The notes beneath the pieces are model-generated. The model was given only the letters and a program-made list of their open reading frames with translations, made no database searches and was not told where the DNA came from. A stretch of 64,000 bases of DNA. Origin: Thermoanaerobaculum aquaticum (GTDB lineage Bacteria > Acidobacteriota > Thermoanaerobaculia > Thermoanaerobaculales > Thermoanaerobaculaceae). The stretch covers positions 81,332 through 145,331 of the forward strand of contig NZ_JMFG01000006.1 in the NCBI RefSeq assembly GCF_000687145.1, in the 5' to 3' direction. Shown here one piece after another: positions 24,764-32,719 of the stretch (its first letter is position 1; the number at the start of each line of letters is the position of its first letter). The translations under genes were made by a program, and so were the position numbers.

Positions 24764-25486
24764 CTAGTTGTACCACGGGCACTCAATGCTACACCATACA
24801 CAGCCGGGTGCACACCGGTTACAACTGAATTCTGCACAAGTCGATGAGCCGCCACCCCCGCTGCAAAGTTCGGAGATCTCCCACTTCACCGGGCCAACAA
24901 CGCCCTCCCTCACAGTCGTCCCGTTACACAGCCGTAATTCCCAACCAACTTCCTCCGTGAAGGTCGAATCGGAATAATAGTGGATTTCCACTTCCCGACT
25001 TGGCAGACGGGGTTCGGGGGTTCCTAAAAGGGAAACTCCCATGCCAGCTGTTTCTTCCACCACAAACCGACCCTGTCGCTGGCCTTCCCTCTCCCACACC
25101 ACCAGCGCGCCGGAAAGCGTTTCACCCCGCACCGTGAGCTTCACCGGCACCTGCATCACCTCCCCGCGGGAAAGCTTCCGCCATTGACCAGAAAAACCGC
25201 TCGCCGTGTCCGCCAAAAGCAACACCCTGTCCTCTTTTCCGGCAACCGTGACGATCCCTTCACCTCGCAAAAGGATTGCCGGTCCGTGCTCTTGACTCCC
25301 GGAAAACCGCACCACTTCCAGCCTCACCTGCGCCAGCTTCATCTCTGCCACCTGCACCTCAGAAAGCAAGATCCGTACCACCTCCCGGGAGACCCCCACC
25401 CGCTCCTTGTCAGGCGGCAGCCCCCATGTCAGCTCACTTCCGAGGAACATCCCCAACACAACAGCCAAAACCTTACCCCGTTTCAT
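24764..25486 (-). CDS. Small secreted Cys-rich protein (module A, intact)
   Basis: This 240-residue exported protein starts at 25486, after GGAGG, and has signal residues 1-23. The conserved core (VVRILLSEVQVAEMKLAQV to GQWRK) and second stretch (VPVKLTVRGETLSGALVVWERE) are followed by the variable tail: IHYYSDSTFTEEVG, LCNG, then a Gly- and Cys-rich end with six Cys in the last 30 residues. YYSD...VG...C-G is the pattern of DUF6289-type small peptides, some of which are listed near peptide natural-product genes. It is first in its operon behind the shared CRP-type leader. Confidence 0.68.
   Translation of the reverse strand: MKRGKVLAVVLGMFLGSELTWGLPPDKERVGVSREVVRILLSEVQVAEMKLAQVRLEVVRFSGSQEHGPAILLRGEGIVTVAGKEDRVLLLADTASGFSGQWRKLSRGEVMQVPVKLTVRGETLSGALVVWEREGQRQGRFVVEETAGMGVSLLGTPEPRLPSREVEIHYYSDSTFTEEVGWELRLCNGTTVREGVVGPVKWEISELCSGGGGSSTCAEFSCNRCAPGCVWCSIECPWYN
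25218..25380 (-). repeat. 163-bp conserved core repeat, copy A
   Basis: This is the reference copy inside the intact small module gene. Copies C and B differ from it by two and five bases. Confidence 0.85.
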
Positions 25487-25487
25487 G

Positions 25488-25582
25488 GTCTTGCCTCCTT
25501 TCTCGCCCCTTTCCGGGGCTTTTTTTTGGAGGCTAGCCGCTTTTTTTTTTTGGCAAGATCCAAAATGTGATCGGGGTCACAA
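25488..25582 (-). repeat. Shared operon leader, copy 1
   Basis: It is nearly identical to 28402-28497. Both contain the ribosome site AGGAGG, a GAAAGGGGCGAG stretch, two A-runs on the transcribed strand (8 and 11 here; 7 and 12 in the other copy) and a CRP-type palindrome. Both end at the start codon of a small secreted protein gene. Confidence 0.8.
25566..25581. promoter_or_regulatory. CRP/FNR-type operator
   Basis: TGTGATCGGGGTCACA has both half-sites of the CRP consensus TGTGA-N6-TCACA. It lies 80 bp before the start codon at 25486, the same distance as in the second leader. Confidence 0.6.
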
Positions 25583-25787
25583 AAGAGAAAGAATCGTGAC
25601 TTGGCCAAAAGCCCCCAGAAACGCCGGGGGCCTGAACCGGTGGCAGGGGGTTTCCTGCCCTTTTTGCCCACGGGGTCCCGAGCTCCGTCTTACCCGCAAG
25701 CGAAACAACAGAAAAGTTCGAGGTTAGCCACTTCGGCGACCAAACTCGATGTCGAGGCAAGCAACAACCGAGGCTGCCCCAAGCCTA

Positions 25788-27941
25788 TTACGTGGCTCCT
25801 TTCGGTGGCAGGAGACGCAAGATTCCATTTGGGAGGAGCTTTCCTGAGGTGCAACTTAGGTCCTGGGGCTTGGACACTAGGCCTAAGGTTTCCCAAAGGC
25901 GCTGGGCCGGAACAAGGCACAAGCGGTGGTGGCCAGGGGGCGCCATAGGCAAGACAGTTCCCTCAAGACCTGGTACCGTGCCGTAAGCTTCCCGCCAACT
26001 GGTCACATCGTGGAAGGCATCGAGCATGTAGTCGTCGATCATCGGCAACAAGTAACTGCGGGGTTTTTCTCCGCTACCCACCACTAGGTTTCTCGGAAGC
26101 ACGAGCGTACCGCCCCGCTGGCCCATGGCAATTGGGAGAGACGAAGGCAGCGGTGCGCGGGAAAAAAATCCCTGAACCGCGAGGGGAGGGGCCAGCACCA
26201 CGCCGCTTACGGCCACCGCTTGGGCTGGAATAGGCAAACGCGCTCTGCCGTCGGCACTCGAGGTGACAGGTATCGGCGGCAATAGCTGCGCGGGAAGGCC
26301 TTCACCCAACGGTCTAAAATGCACCAAAGCCCCAGCAACGGGCTTTTCCCCGTCGGACAGTTCCAGGGTAACAAACGAAAACGGAGTAAGCGCAAGATCC
26401 AGCGACAACGGTTCACCGTCAACCAGGCGCACGGCAAAGACTTGCGAAATGCCGGTGGGGCCTACAGCTTGGACCCAGTATTCCCCTTCCGGAAGGCCTT
26501 GCACCTCAAAATATCCATCTCGCTTGATCTGGGAAGAGCCTGAGGCGGCCATTGCTTTGCCAAGAACATAAACGAACGTAGGTCCTGAGGCCACGCCTTC
26601 CCCGTAAACGTAACCGGAAAGGTGGGTTGCGGGAAACGTAATGGCAAGCGTCCTGCCAGCCTTAGCTTCAAACCACAGAGCAGCCTCAAAACGGGTCGAG
26701 TCGGCCAGAGGGCTCACCCACCACCTTCCCTTTTCCGGTAGGTACGCGGAAAAGCGCCCTTCCTCGTCGGTGTTCACGTGAACCTCGAAAGTTGCGTTTT
26801 CGGTTTTTACAAACCTGAAGCGTCCCTTCCACGGCTTGTCACCGTAGAAGATCGCGCCACGAACGGTAAACCCTGCGTCCCCAAAGTCCACCGTAGCGCC
26901 CGTCGCACCCAGCCAAACTTGCTCCACGGATAAAGCCTCCCCCTCCGCGTTGTGGATTAAAACGTTATAGGTCCCCTCGGGCAGTGGGGGAGACGCCCAG
27001 GTTCCCCCGCCGGCAACACGCCCCTGCACCACCGGCTTCTTAACCCCTTGCCCTGAGTTCTCGGCGAAAACCAAAACTTCCCAGGACCCTGTGAGCTGGG
27101 GAGAAATACGAACCCGCAGGTTGCCGCCGCACGCCACGTTGAGGACAGGAAGAGTGAGAGATGAGGAGGCCGTCAGAGAAAACCGCAAAAGCCGTGCACC
27201 ACATCCCGAGTTCAGCCGGAGTTCATAGCTACCTCCCTCCAGGCCCGCAAACGAGAACGCCCCCTCTCTATCGGTAAATCCCTCCTCCCGGTAAAACGGG
27301 TCGTCCTCGGGCGCAAGTGAGGGGAAACTGGCCTTCACCGGAAGGAGAGAGATCGAAAGGGGAGGGTCGGGAGCTGGGCTGAGCACACCTGTAACCCTGG
27401 CCTCTGCTCGCAGGGGGATGTTAGCGACCTCCGTTGTATGCCCGGGGCTAAGCCGCAGTTTGTCTATCCGAAAGGAAACAAAACCAGGAATAACCAGTTT
27501 GCCTCGCCACTCGCCAGCGGGTGCAGAACACCGCCACCGTTCTCCACCCCGCGTGCAACTTAGCTCCCACGAGGGCCCCACGCTGCCACGGGCTGGGAAC
27601 AGGGTGGCCTTAACACCGGTTAACGTTTCGTCACGACTCTTAAACGAAAACACCACCTCGGCTTGCCAAAAAAACCTCAGCTCTGCCCCTGAGGTCACAG
27701 GGACTGGGACTGTAACCGAGGCCGGCCAAAGAGAGGGCTGCAGTACCTTTAGGTGCCAGGGTCCTGGTTCGGGGAGAGAGAGGCTCGGGTTGTCAGCCGT
27801 AACGGTAAAAACCTTCACCGCTCCCTCCCCGTCCTGGACCTCCAACACCACCGGCGTAAGGCCCAGGTCCTCCGGGAAACGAAACCGCAGCTCGCCAGCT
27901 GGAGTTACAGCAAGAGCAAAAAGCAAACTAAGGGACCACAT
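25788..27941 (-). CDS. Large secreted repeat protein with carboxypeptidase-regulatory-like domains
   Basis: This 717-residue exported protein has a short signal (residues 1-14 or so). At least five beta-sandwich repeats of the CarboxypepD_reg/Cna-B type follow, seen as GxxTDREGAFSFAGLEGGSYELRL, NTDEEGRFSAYLPEKGRWWV, KRDGYFEVQGLPEGEYWVQA and SADGRARLPIPA. The last 90 residues (PRSYLLPMIDDYM onward) are distinct and unknown. It overlaps the upstream small Cys-rich gene by 14 bases, the same arrangement as in module C. Such repeats are structural surface stalks. It has the position of the VWFA-related protein in the other modules but no sequence relation to it. Confidence 0.7.
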   Translation of the reverse strand: MWSLSLLFALAVTPAGELRFRFPEDLGLTPVVLEVQDGEGAVKVFTVTADNPSLSLPEPGPWHLKVLQPSLWPASVTVPVPVTSGAELRFFWQAEVVFSFKSRDETLTGVKATLFPARGSVGPSWELSCTRGGERWRCSAPAGEWRGKLVIPGFVSFRIDKLRLSPGHTTEVANIPLRAEARVTGVLSPAPDPPLSISLLPVKASFPSLAPEDDPFYREEGFTDREGAFSFAGLEGGSYELRLNSGCGARLLRFSLTASSSLTLPVLNVACGGNLRVRISPQLTGSWEVLVFAENSGQGVKKPVVQGRVAGGGTWASPPLPEGTYNVLIHNAEGEALSVEQVWLGATGATVDFGDAGFTVRGAIFYGDKPWKGRFRFVKTENATFEVHVNTDEEGRFSAYLPEKGRWWVSPLADSTRFEAALWFEAKAGRTLAITFPATHLSGYVYGEGVASGPTFVYVLGKAMAASGSSQIKRDGYFEVQGLPEGEYWVQAVGPTGISQVFAVRLVDGEPLSLDLALTPFSFVTLELSDGEKPVAGALVHFRPLGEGLPAQLLPPIPVTSSADGRARLPIPAQAVAVSGVVLAPPLAVQGFFSRAPLPSSLPIAMGQRGGTLVLPRNLVVGSGEKPRSYLLPMIDDYMLDAFHDVTSWREAYGTVPGLEGTVLPMAPPGHHRLCLVPAQRLWETLGLVSKPQDLSCTSGKLLPNGILRLLPPKGAT

Positions 27942-28401
27942 GATGGTTACGAACCCGTTTGGGGATGTTCTTTTTTTCTTGTGCTTTTAGCCTAGCGCCT
28001 TCGGCCGGAGGGGCTGTCTTACCCTCTAAAAACAGCGGCACCGGTCGTGGTAAACATTCGGAATCACCATTACAGCCGCCGGCTACCGCGCAAGGCACGC
28101 TTACCTGGCACCTGTTGCCGCTCGGCCAACAGTAAAAGTAGCCGGATGAAGTTGGATAGCATCCCCCATTGCCGGCGCAGTAGACACAACTTTGAGCTGC
28201 AAGCGATGGCACCCAAGTCAGCCCTACCACCAAAGCGCTCAGAAGCATCACCCCTTTCGCCAAACGGCAATATACCTGACGCCCCCCAGGCTGAACCAAG
28301 GACTTCGAACCCGTAAGGGATGGCGTATCAGGCTTCTTTTGCCGCAGCGCTGGCTCCCTAACGCTCACGGTTCGCAACAGCGACCATCTTTTAAGGTCCA
28401 T
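27928..28401 (-). CDS. Small secreted Cys-rich protein
   Basis: The start at 28401 has an ideal ribosome site and sits at the end of the shared leader. The signal-like hydrophobic segment, however, lies at residues 52-70 (MLLSALVVGLTWVPSLAA). A second start at 28248 or 28251 would give a normal signal peptide and a protein of about 106 residues. The mature part has nine Cys in 47 residues (SCVYCAGNGGCYP, YFYCWPSGNRCQV, PCAVAGGCNGDSEC), then a charged tail. I do not recognise the family. It pairs with the 717-residue repeat protein by a 14-base overlap. Confidence 0.55.
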   Translation of the reverse strand: MDLKRWSLLRTVSVREPALRQKKPDTPSLTGSKSLVQPGGRQVYCRLAKGVMLLSALVVGLTWVPSLAAQSCVYCAGNGGCYPTSSGYFYCWPSGNRCQVSVPCAVAGGCNGDSECLPRPVPLFLEGKTAPPAEGARLKAQEKKNIPKRVRNHHVVP

Positions 28402-28497
28402 GTCTTGCCTCCTTTCTCGCCCCTTTCCGCGGCTTTTTTTCGGAGGCTAGCCGCTTTTTTTTTTTTGGCAAGATCCAAAATGTGATCGGGATCACAA
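28402..28497 (-). repeat. Shared operon leader, copy 2
   Basis: This is the second copy of the leader at 25488-25582. A stem GCGGCT/AGCCGC around the first A-run is present here and partly lost in copy 1 (AGCCCC). Confidence 0.8.
28481..28496. promoter_or_regulatory. CRP/FNR-type operator
   Basis: TGTGATCGGGATCACA keeps both TGTGA and TCACA half-sites in an almost perfect palindrome, 80 bp before the start at 28401. No CRP-family gene is in this window. Confidence 0.65.
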
Positions 28498-28555
28498 CGG
28501 GTACCCCCTCAAGTTGCACCGTGCGGGCAGGCACGGTGGCCGAAAAGGGCCACGT

Positions 28556-29635
28556 TTAAAGGGGGAGAAGTGCCTCCTGGGCGGGGAGGAAGGCCAAGCA
28601 CAGAGCGAGGATGAGGTACAGGGCCAAAAGCTGGACGCCTTCCAGCCAGTTGGATTCGCCGTTGAGGGTAACAAGGCCCGAAAGCCCCACGGAAGCGGCC
28701 ACCGCCACCACTTCCACCGCGGAAAACACCAGGCCCATGGGGTGACCCAGAGGGAAAGAGAGCAAAACCAAAACCGGGGTGACAAACAGCGCCACCTGCA
28801 GGGAGGAAGCAAAGCAAATGGAAAGCGCGGCGTCCATGTGGTTACGCCAGGCGAGCACGATGGCCGCAGCGTGCTCGGCAGCGTTGCCCAGCACCGCCAC
28901 CACCACCACCCCCAGGAACACCTGGCTCAAGCCCAACTGGTGCCCCACCTCCTCCACGCTGCCCACCAGAACTTCGGCCACAAGGCCAGTGAGAGCACCG
29001 GAGACCAGCAAAAGGGTCACCGCCTTTCGGGTGCTCCAGGGCGGTGCTTCATGGGCGGCGTGGGTTCCCAGAAGGTCTTTGTGGGTGTGGAGGGAAAACA
29101 CCAGGCTGGCGGTGTACACCAAGAGCAGCACGACCGATACCGCCACCGAAAGGGGCAAGGCCAACGATTCCCGGTGAGCAAGGCGCACGAGGTGAAAGAA
29201 CAGAGCAGGCAAAAGCAAGGCAAAAACCGCCAGAGCTAAAGACGCCAGCTGGCTTTCGGCGGCGAGGGCCGAAAACTTCTGCACCCGGTGGCGCAAACCA
29301 CCGGCCAAAAGGGCAAGCCCCAAAACCAAAAGCAAGTTGCCTATGATGGAGCCGGAAAGCGAGGCCTGGACCACCTCCACCAGCCCCCGCCGCAACGCCA
29401 GCACGGCAATGATGAGCTCGGCGGCGTTACCGCAGGTGGCGTTCAAAAGGCCGGCAGCCACCGGACCCAACCGCTCGGCCAGCGCATCGGTGGCTTCCCC
29501 CAAAAGCCGCGCCAGCGGCAAAAGGGCAAGACCCGCCAAGGCAAACCGCACCAGGGACGGGGCGTGAGCCCAGCCGGCGGCTAACGCCGCCGGTACCAGT
29601 CCCCAGGGCAACCACTTTAAGGCTCGGCGTACCAC
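28556..29635 (-). CDS. cax: Calcium/proton antiporter, CaCA superfamily
   Basis: This 359-residue inner-membrane protein has about 11 membrane segments. The two alpha repeats carry GNAAELIIAVLALRRG (about 68-83) with SLSGSIIGNLLLVLG, and GNAAEHAAAIVLAWRN with ASSLQVALFV, the family's cation-binding GNxxE signature. It expels calcium or other cations against protons. The GTG start at 29635 lies eight bases after GGAGG and overlaps the end of deoC by 19 bases. It is the last gene of the hisS-deoC operon; this link has no evident metabolic meaning. Confidence 0.9.
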   Translation of the reverse strand: MVRRALKWLPWGLVPAALAAGWAHAPSLVRFALAGLALLPLARLLGEATDALAERLGPVAAGLLNATCGNAAELIIAVLALRRGLVEVVQASLSGSIIGNLLLVLGLALLAGGLRHRVQKFSALAAESQLASLALAVFALLLPALFFHLVRLAHRESLALPLSVAVSVVLLLVYTASLVFSLHTHKDLLGTHAAHEAPPWSTRKAVTLLLVSGALTGLVAEVLVGSVEEVGHQLGLSQVFLGVVVVAVLGNAAEHAAAIVLAWRNHMDAALSICFASSLQVALFVTPVLVLLSFPLGHPMGLVFSAVEVVAVAASVGLSGLVTLNGESNWLEGVQLLALYLILALCLAFLPAQEALLPL

Positions 29636-30306
29636 GCCCGTGCTTCCTCCATAATGGCCACACCCGAAGAGGTGCCCAGCCGGTTGGCCCCGGCGGCCAG
29701 CATGGCCCCGGCCTGGGCAAAGGTGCGGATGCCGCCGGAAGCCTTGACCCCCACCGAAGCAGGAGCTATACGCCGCAGCAAAGCCACGTCTTCCACGGTG
29801 GCGCCGGAGCCCAAAAAGCCCGTGGAGGTTTTGAGGAACGAAGCCCCGGCCGCCACCGCCAATTGGGCTGCCCGGGTCTTTTCTTCCTCGCTCAAAAGTC
29901 CGGTTTCCAGGATGACCTTTACGGAAGCCCCGTGCTCCTTCGCCACCTCCACCACGGCGGCAACATCGGCCTGGACTTTTTGGTCTTCCCCGCCTTTGAG
30001 CAAGCCCAGGGCCATGACCATGTCCAGCTCCCGGGCGCCCGCCCGCAAGGCCTCCCGAGCCTCAAAGACCTTAACGGCGGTGGTGGTAGCACCCAGGGGA
30101 AAGCCAATGACCGTGGCCACCACCACCGGGCTTCCTTGCAAATGGTGGACCGCTTCCTCCACCCACGTGGGGTTCACGCACACAGCGGCAAAGCCGTACT
30201 CCCGGGCCTGCTGGCAAAGGCGCAGGATATCGGAGCGGGTGGCCTCGGGTTTGAGCAACGTGTGGTCAATGGCGGCTGCCAGCTCCTGCAACGGGTCTCG
30301 GCTCAT
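29617..30306 (-). CDS. deoC: Deoxyribose-phosphate aldolase
   Basis: This 229-residue class I aldolase cleaves 2-deoxyribose 5-phosphate to glyceraldehyde 3-phosphate and acetaldehyde. Key stretches are IDHTLLKPEAT at the N-terminus, VKVILETGLL with the Schiff-base region FLKTSTGF (Lys) and VKASGGIRTF (second Lys). The start at 30306 is preceded by GGAGG and overlaps the hisS stop (ATGA). An upstream in-frame ATG at 30327 would lie further inside hisS. Confidence 0.93.
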   Translation of the reverse strand: MSRDPLQELAAAIDHTLLKPEATRSDILRLCQQAREYGFAAVCVNPTWVEEAVHHLQGSPVVVATVIGFPLGATTTAVKVFEAREALRAGARELDMVMALGLLKGGEDQKVQADVAAVVEVAKEHGASVKVILETGLLSEEEKTRAAQLAVAAGASFLKTSTGFLGSGATVEDVALLRRIAPASVGVKASGGIRTFAQAGAMLAAGANRLGTSSGVAIMEEARAWYAEP

Positions 30307-31562
30307 GGTTGTGCCTCCGCGTTCCAAATTTCCGCCAACTGCACCGGGCTCACTTCCGTTTGGCTTCCGGCCCGCAAATCTTTAAGCAGCACCACCCCCC
30401 GGGCCAGCTCGTCTTCTCCGAAAATGGCCACTCTGGCAAAGCCCAGCTTGTCGGCCCGTTTCAAAGCCGCCTTCAGCGAGCGCCCGCTCACCTCCAGCTC
30501 CACCGGCACCCCTTGCCGCACCAGGTCCCGGGCCAACTGCAAACCGAAAAAAGCGGTCTCACCCCCCAGGGGGATAAGGTACAGCCGCCCTTCGGCGGTG
30601 ACCTTGGCGGCAAAAGCCGGGGGTAAAACCTCCACCAGGCGATCCTCGCCAATGGCAAAGCCCACACCGGGAATTTCCGGGCCGCCCAAATCGGCCAAAA
30701 GCCGGTCGTAGCGCCCCCCGCCGCAAATCACCGTGGATTCGCCAAGCTCTGGGGACACCACCTCAAAAACCGTGCGCACGTAGTAATCAAGACCCCGCAC
30801 CAGCCTGGGGTTGTGCTGCCAGGGAATGCCCAGGGAGGTCAAAAGGGAGGTCACCTCCTCCACGTGCGCCCGGGAAGCTGGGCTGGCTACCGCTTCCATT
30901 CCCGGAGTGGTGGCGGTGATTGCCTTGCACGTGGGGACCTTGCAGTCCAGAACCCGCAAGGGGTTTTCCTCCAGGCGCCGCTGGCAATCCGCGCAAAGCT
31001 GGTCTCTTACACCTTGCAAATGGCTGCGCAGCAGCTCGCCGTACCTGGGACGGTCTTCGGGATCACCCAGGTTGTTAACATGCACCGTGAGGTTGTCAAA
31101 GCCCAGAGCGGTGAAAAATTCAAACAGCACCACAATGCATTCGGCATCGGCCAGAGGCGAGGCGGCGCCAATGATTTCCAGGCCAATTTGCCGAAACTCC
31201 CGGTAACGCCCCCGCTGCATCCGCTCGTAGCGAAACATGGGGCCAATGTAGTAAAGGCGTTGGGGCAAAGGCCGCTGGTCCAGGCTGTTTTCCAAAAAAG
31301 CCCGGGCTACCCCGGCCGTGCCTTCCGGCCGCAAGGTTAAAGAGCGACCCTTGCGGTCGGCAAAGGTGTACATCTCCTTGTGGACGATGTCGGTGGTCTC
31401 CCCCACCGAGCGCACGAAAAGCTCGGTGTGCTCGAAGACGGGGGTGCGGATTTCCTCGGCACCGAAAGCCTGAAACACGCGGTGGGCGGTGGCTTCCACG
31501 GCCACCCAAAGCTTGGACTCCGGAGGCACGATGTCGCGGGTACCGCGGGGCTTTTGGATCAT
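30303..31562 (-). CDS. hisS: Histidyl-tRNA synthetase
   Basis: This 419-residue class II synthetase has motif 1 near RGTRDIVPPE, TLRPEGTAGVARAF, motif 2 FRYERMQRGRYREFRQ, the histidine motif VRGLDYYVRTVFE and motif 3 GVGFAIGEDRL. The C-terminal anticodon-binding domain follows (about 325-419). The start at 31562 overlaps the upstream stop (ATGA) and follows GGAGAA; nine extra N-terminal residues are possible. A CxxC...CxxC zinc-like insert (LCADCQRR... LDCKVPTC) lies between the catalytic and binding parts, as in many bacterial HisRS. Confidence 0.95.
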   Translation of the reverse strand: MIQKPRGTRDIVPPESKLWVAVEATAHRVFQAFGAEEIRTPVFEHTELFVRSVGETTDIVHKEMYTFADRKGRSLTLRPEGTAGVARAFLENSLDQRPLPQRLYYIGPMFRYERMQRGRYREFRQIGLEIIGAASPLADAECIVVLFEFFTALGFDNLTVHVNNLGDPEDRPRYGELLRSHLQGVRDQLCADCQRRLEENPLRVLDCKVPTCKAITATTPGMEAVASPASRAHVEEVTSLLTSLGIPWQHNPRLVRGLDYYVRTVFEVVSPELGESTVICGGGRYDRLLADLGGPEIPGVGFAIGEDRLVEVLPPAFAAKVTAEGRLYLIPLGGETAFFGLQLARDLVRQGVPVELEVSGRSLKAALKRADKLGFARVAIFGEDELARGVVLLKDLRAGSQTEVSPVQLAEIWNAEAQP

Positions 31563-32116
31563 AGGAGCTTCTCCCAATCGGAAAGGCAAGCGAGCTCCTT
31601 TTCCTGCTCCTCTTCCGCCAGGTAGCGGCTTTTCAGCTCCAAGTAATGGACCAGGCCCGCCCGCACCCTCTCCCGTTCCTCGTCCTTCACGGGCCGCACC
31701 ACCTTGGCCGGCACCCCGGCCACCAGCATGCCCGGAGGAACCTGCATCCCCGGCGGCACCAAAGCCCCGGCGGCCACCAGCGACCCTTCCCCCACCACCG
31801 CGCCGTTGAGCACCGTGGCGTGCATGCCCACCAAAGCGCCGTTTTCCACCCGGCAGCCGTGGAGGATGGCGCTATGGCCCACCGTCACATCCTCGCCCAC
31901 GTGGGTAGGGGCGTCGGTGTCCACGTGAATGACCGCGTTGTCCTGGATGTTGGACCTTGTGCCCACCCGCACCTCGTTGAGGTCAGCACGGATCACCGCG
32001 CCGTACCACACGCTCACGTCATCGGCAAGCTCCACATCCCCCACCACCACAGCCGTGGAAGCCAAAAAAACCCGCTGGCCAAAACGGGGCCTTTTCCCGG
32101 CAAAGGACCTCAGACG
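31559..32116 (-). CDS. Gamma-class carbonic anhydrase-family hexapeptide protein
   Basis: The 185-residue left-handed beta-helix protein has hexapeptide repeats from TAVVVGDVELADDVSVWYGAV to the C-terminal helix. Metal-ligand histidines are seen in NAVIHVD, VGHSAILHGC and the RADLNEV/NIQDN catalytic pattern of the Cam/CaiE/YrdA group. It probably binds zinc or iron; carbonic anhydrase activity is common but not universal in the YrdA-type branch. The GTG at 32116, five bases after GGGAGG, is the likely start; the frame is open to 32218. It is the first gene of the hisS operon. Confidence 0.85.
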   Translation of the reverse strand, partial: RLRSFAGKRPRFGQRVFLASTAVVVGDVELADDVSVWYGAVIRADLNEVRVGTRSNIQDNAVIHVDTDAPTHVGEDVTVGHSAILHGCRVENGALVGMHATVLNGAVVGEGSLVAAGALVPPGMQVPPGMLVAGVPAKVVRPVKDEERERVRAGLVHYLELKSRYLAEEEQEKELACLSDWEKLL

Positions 32117-32199
32117 CACGCTCACCTCCCGGCCGCCAAAACTACCACAGCCCGCGGCACCGCCCAAGATCCAACCCAAGTCCAACCACCGTGAAGACT

Positions 32200-32700
32200 T
32201 GTGGAAAACAGCAGACACACCAAAATTGTAACCTCAGCACGCTCGAGGATTTAGCGCAAGTTAGTGCAGCATATGAGGTTAGAGGCACGCACAAAACGCC
32301 GTGCACATTGTCAAAGTCTCTGGAGGAGGCCACGTTGTTGGCGATTTCCACAGGGTTTTCCACAAGGTTTTCCGCACAACCTGTGGAAACCCGCCCTGGC
32401 CGTTTGGCCAGCCGTGGCTGCCGCGAGGCACTGTTTTCCCCACCGGGTTCTTGCCGCAAGCCGTCTGTGGCTCATTATCACCTGGGGTGGCTGCAAAATC
32501 CAGCGAACCCCATGAAGAATTGCAACTTCCTCCCCTGTGGAAAAAAGGTCTCACCCCCACGTAGGCAAGTCACCGGCAACCAAGAATTTATGTTAAATAA
32601 CGGCCAGTCAATACGTTACGAAATGCACGAAAAAGCCACAGAGCGCCCCCAAAACGCTCCAATGCAAAGCCTTAGCCCGTTTTCCACAGAGATTTCCACA
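32200..32700. other. Candidate replication origin (cluster of DnaA-box-like sites)
   Basis: The non-coding stretch 32117-32719 holds seven 9-mers close to the DnaA box TTATCCACA. TTTTCCACA occurs at 32356-32364 and 32680-32688 (plus) and at 32200-32208 and 32536-32544 (minus). ATTTCCACA occurs at 32344-32352 and 32692-32700, and GTTTCCACA at 32382-32390 (minus). An AT-rich patch (TTTATGTTAAATAA, 32587-32600) lies between them. No gene-sized frame is credible here. The density and mixed orientation are what oriC shows, but dnaA itself is not nearby. Confidence 0.6.
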
Positions 32701-32719
32701 GGTCCTGTCATTTTCCAGA

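Noticed and set aside
28508..28545. Inverted repeat ACCGTGC/GCACGGT downstream of cax
   Set aside because: It has a stem but no T-run on either strand, so I do not call it a terminator.
32117..32719. Several small frames in the DnaA-box region
   Set aside because: They overlap each other in all frames, lack ribosome sites and motifs, and are interrupted by the repeated boxes.
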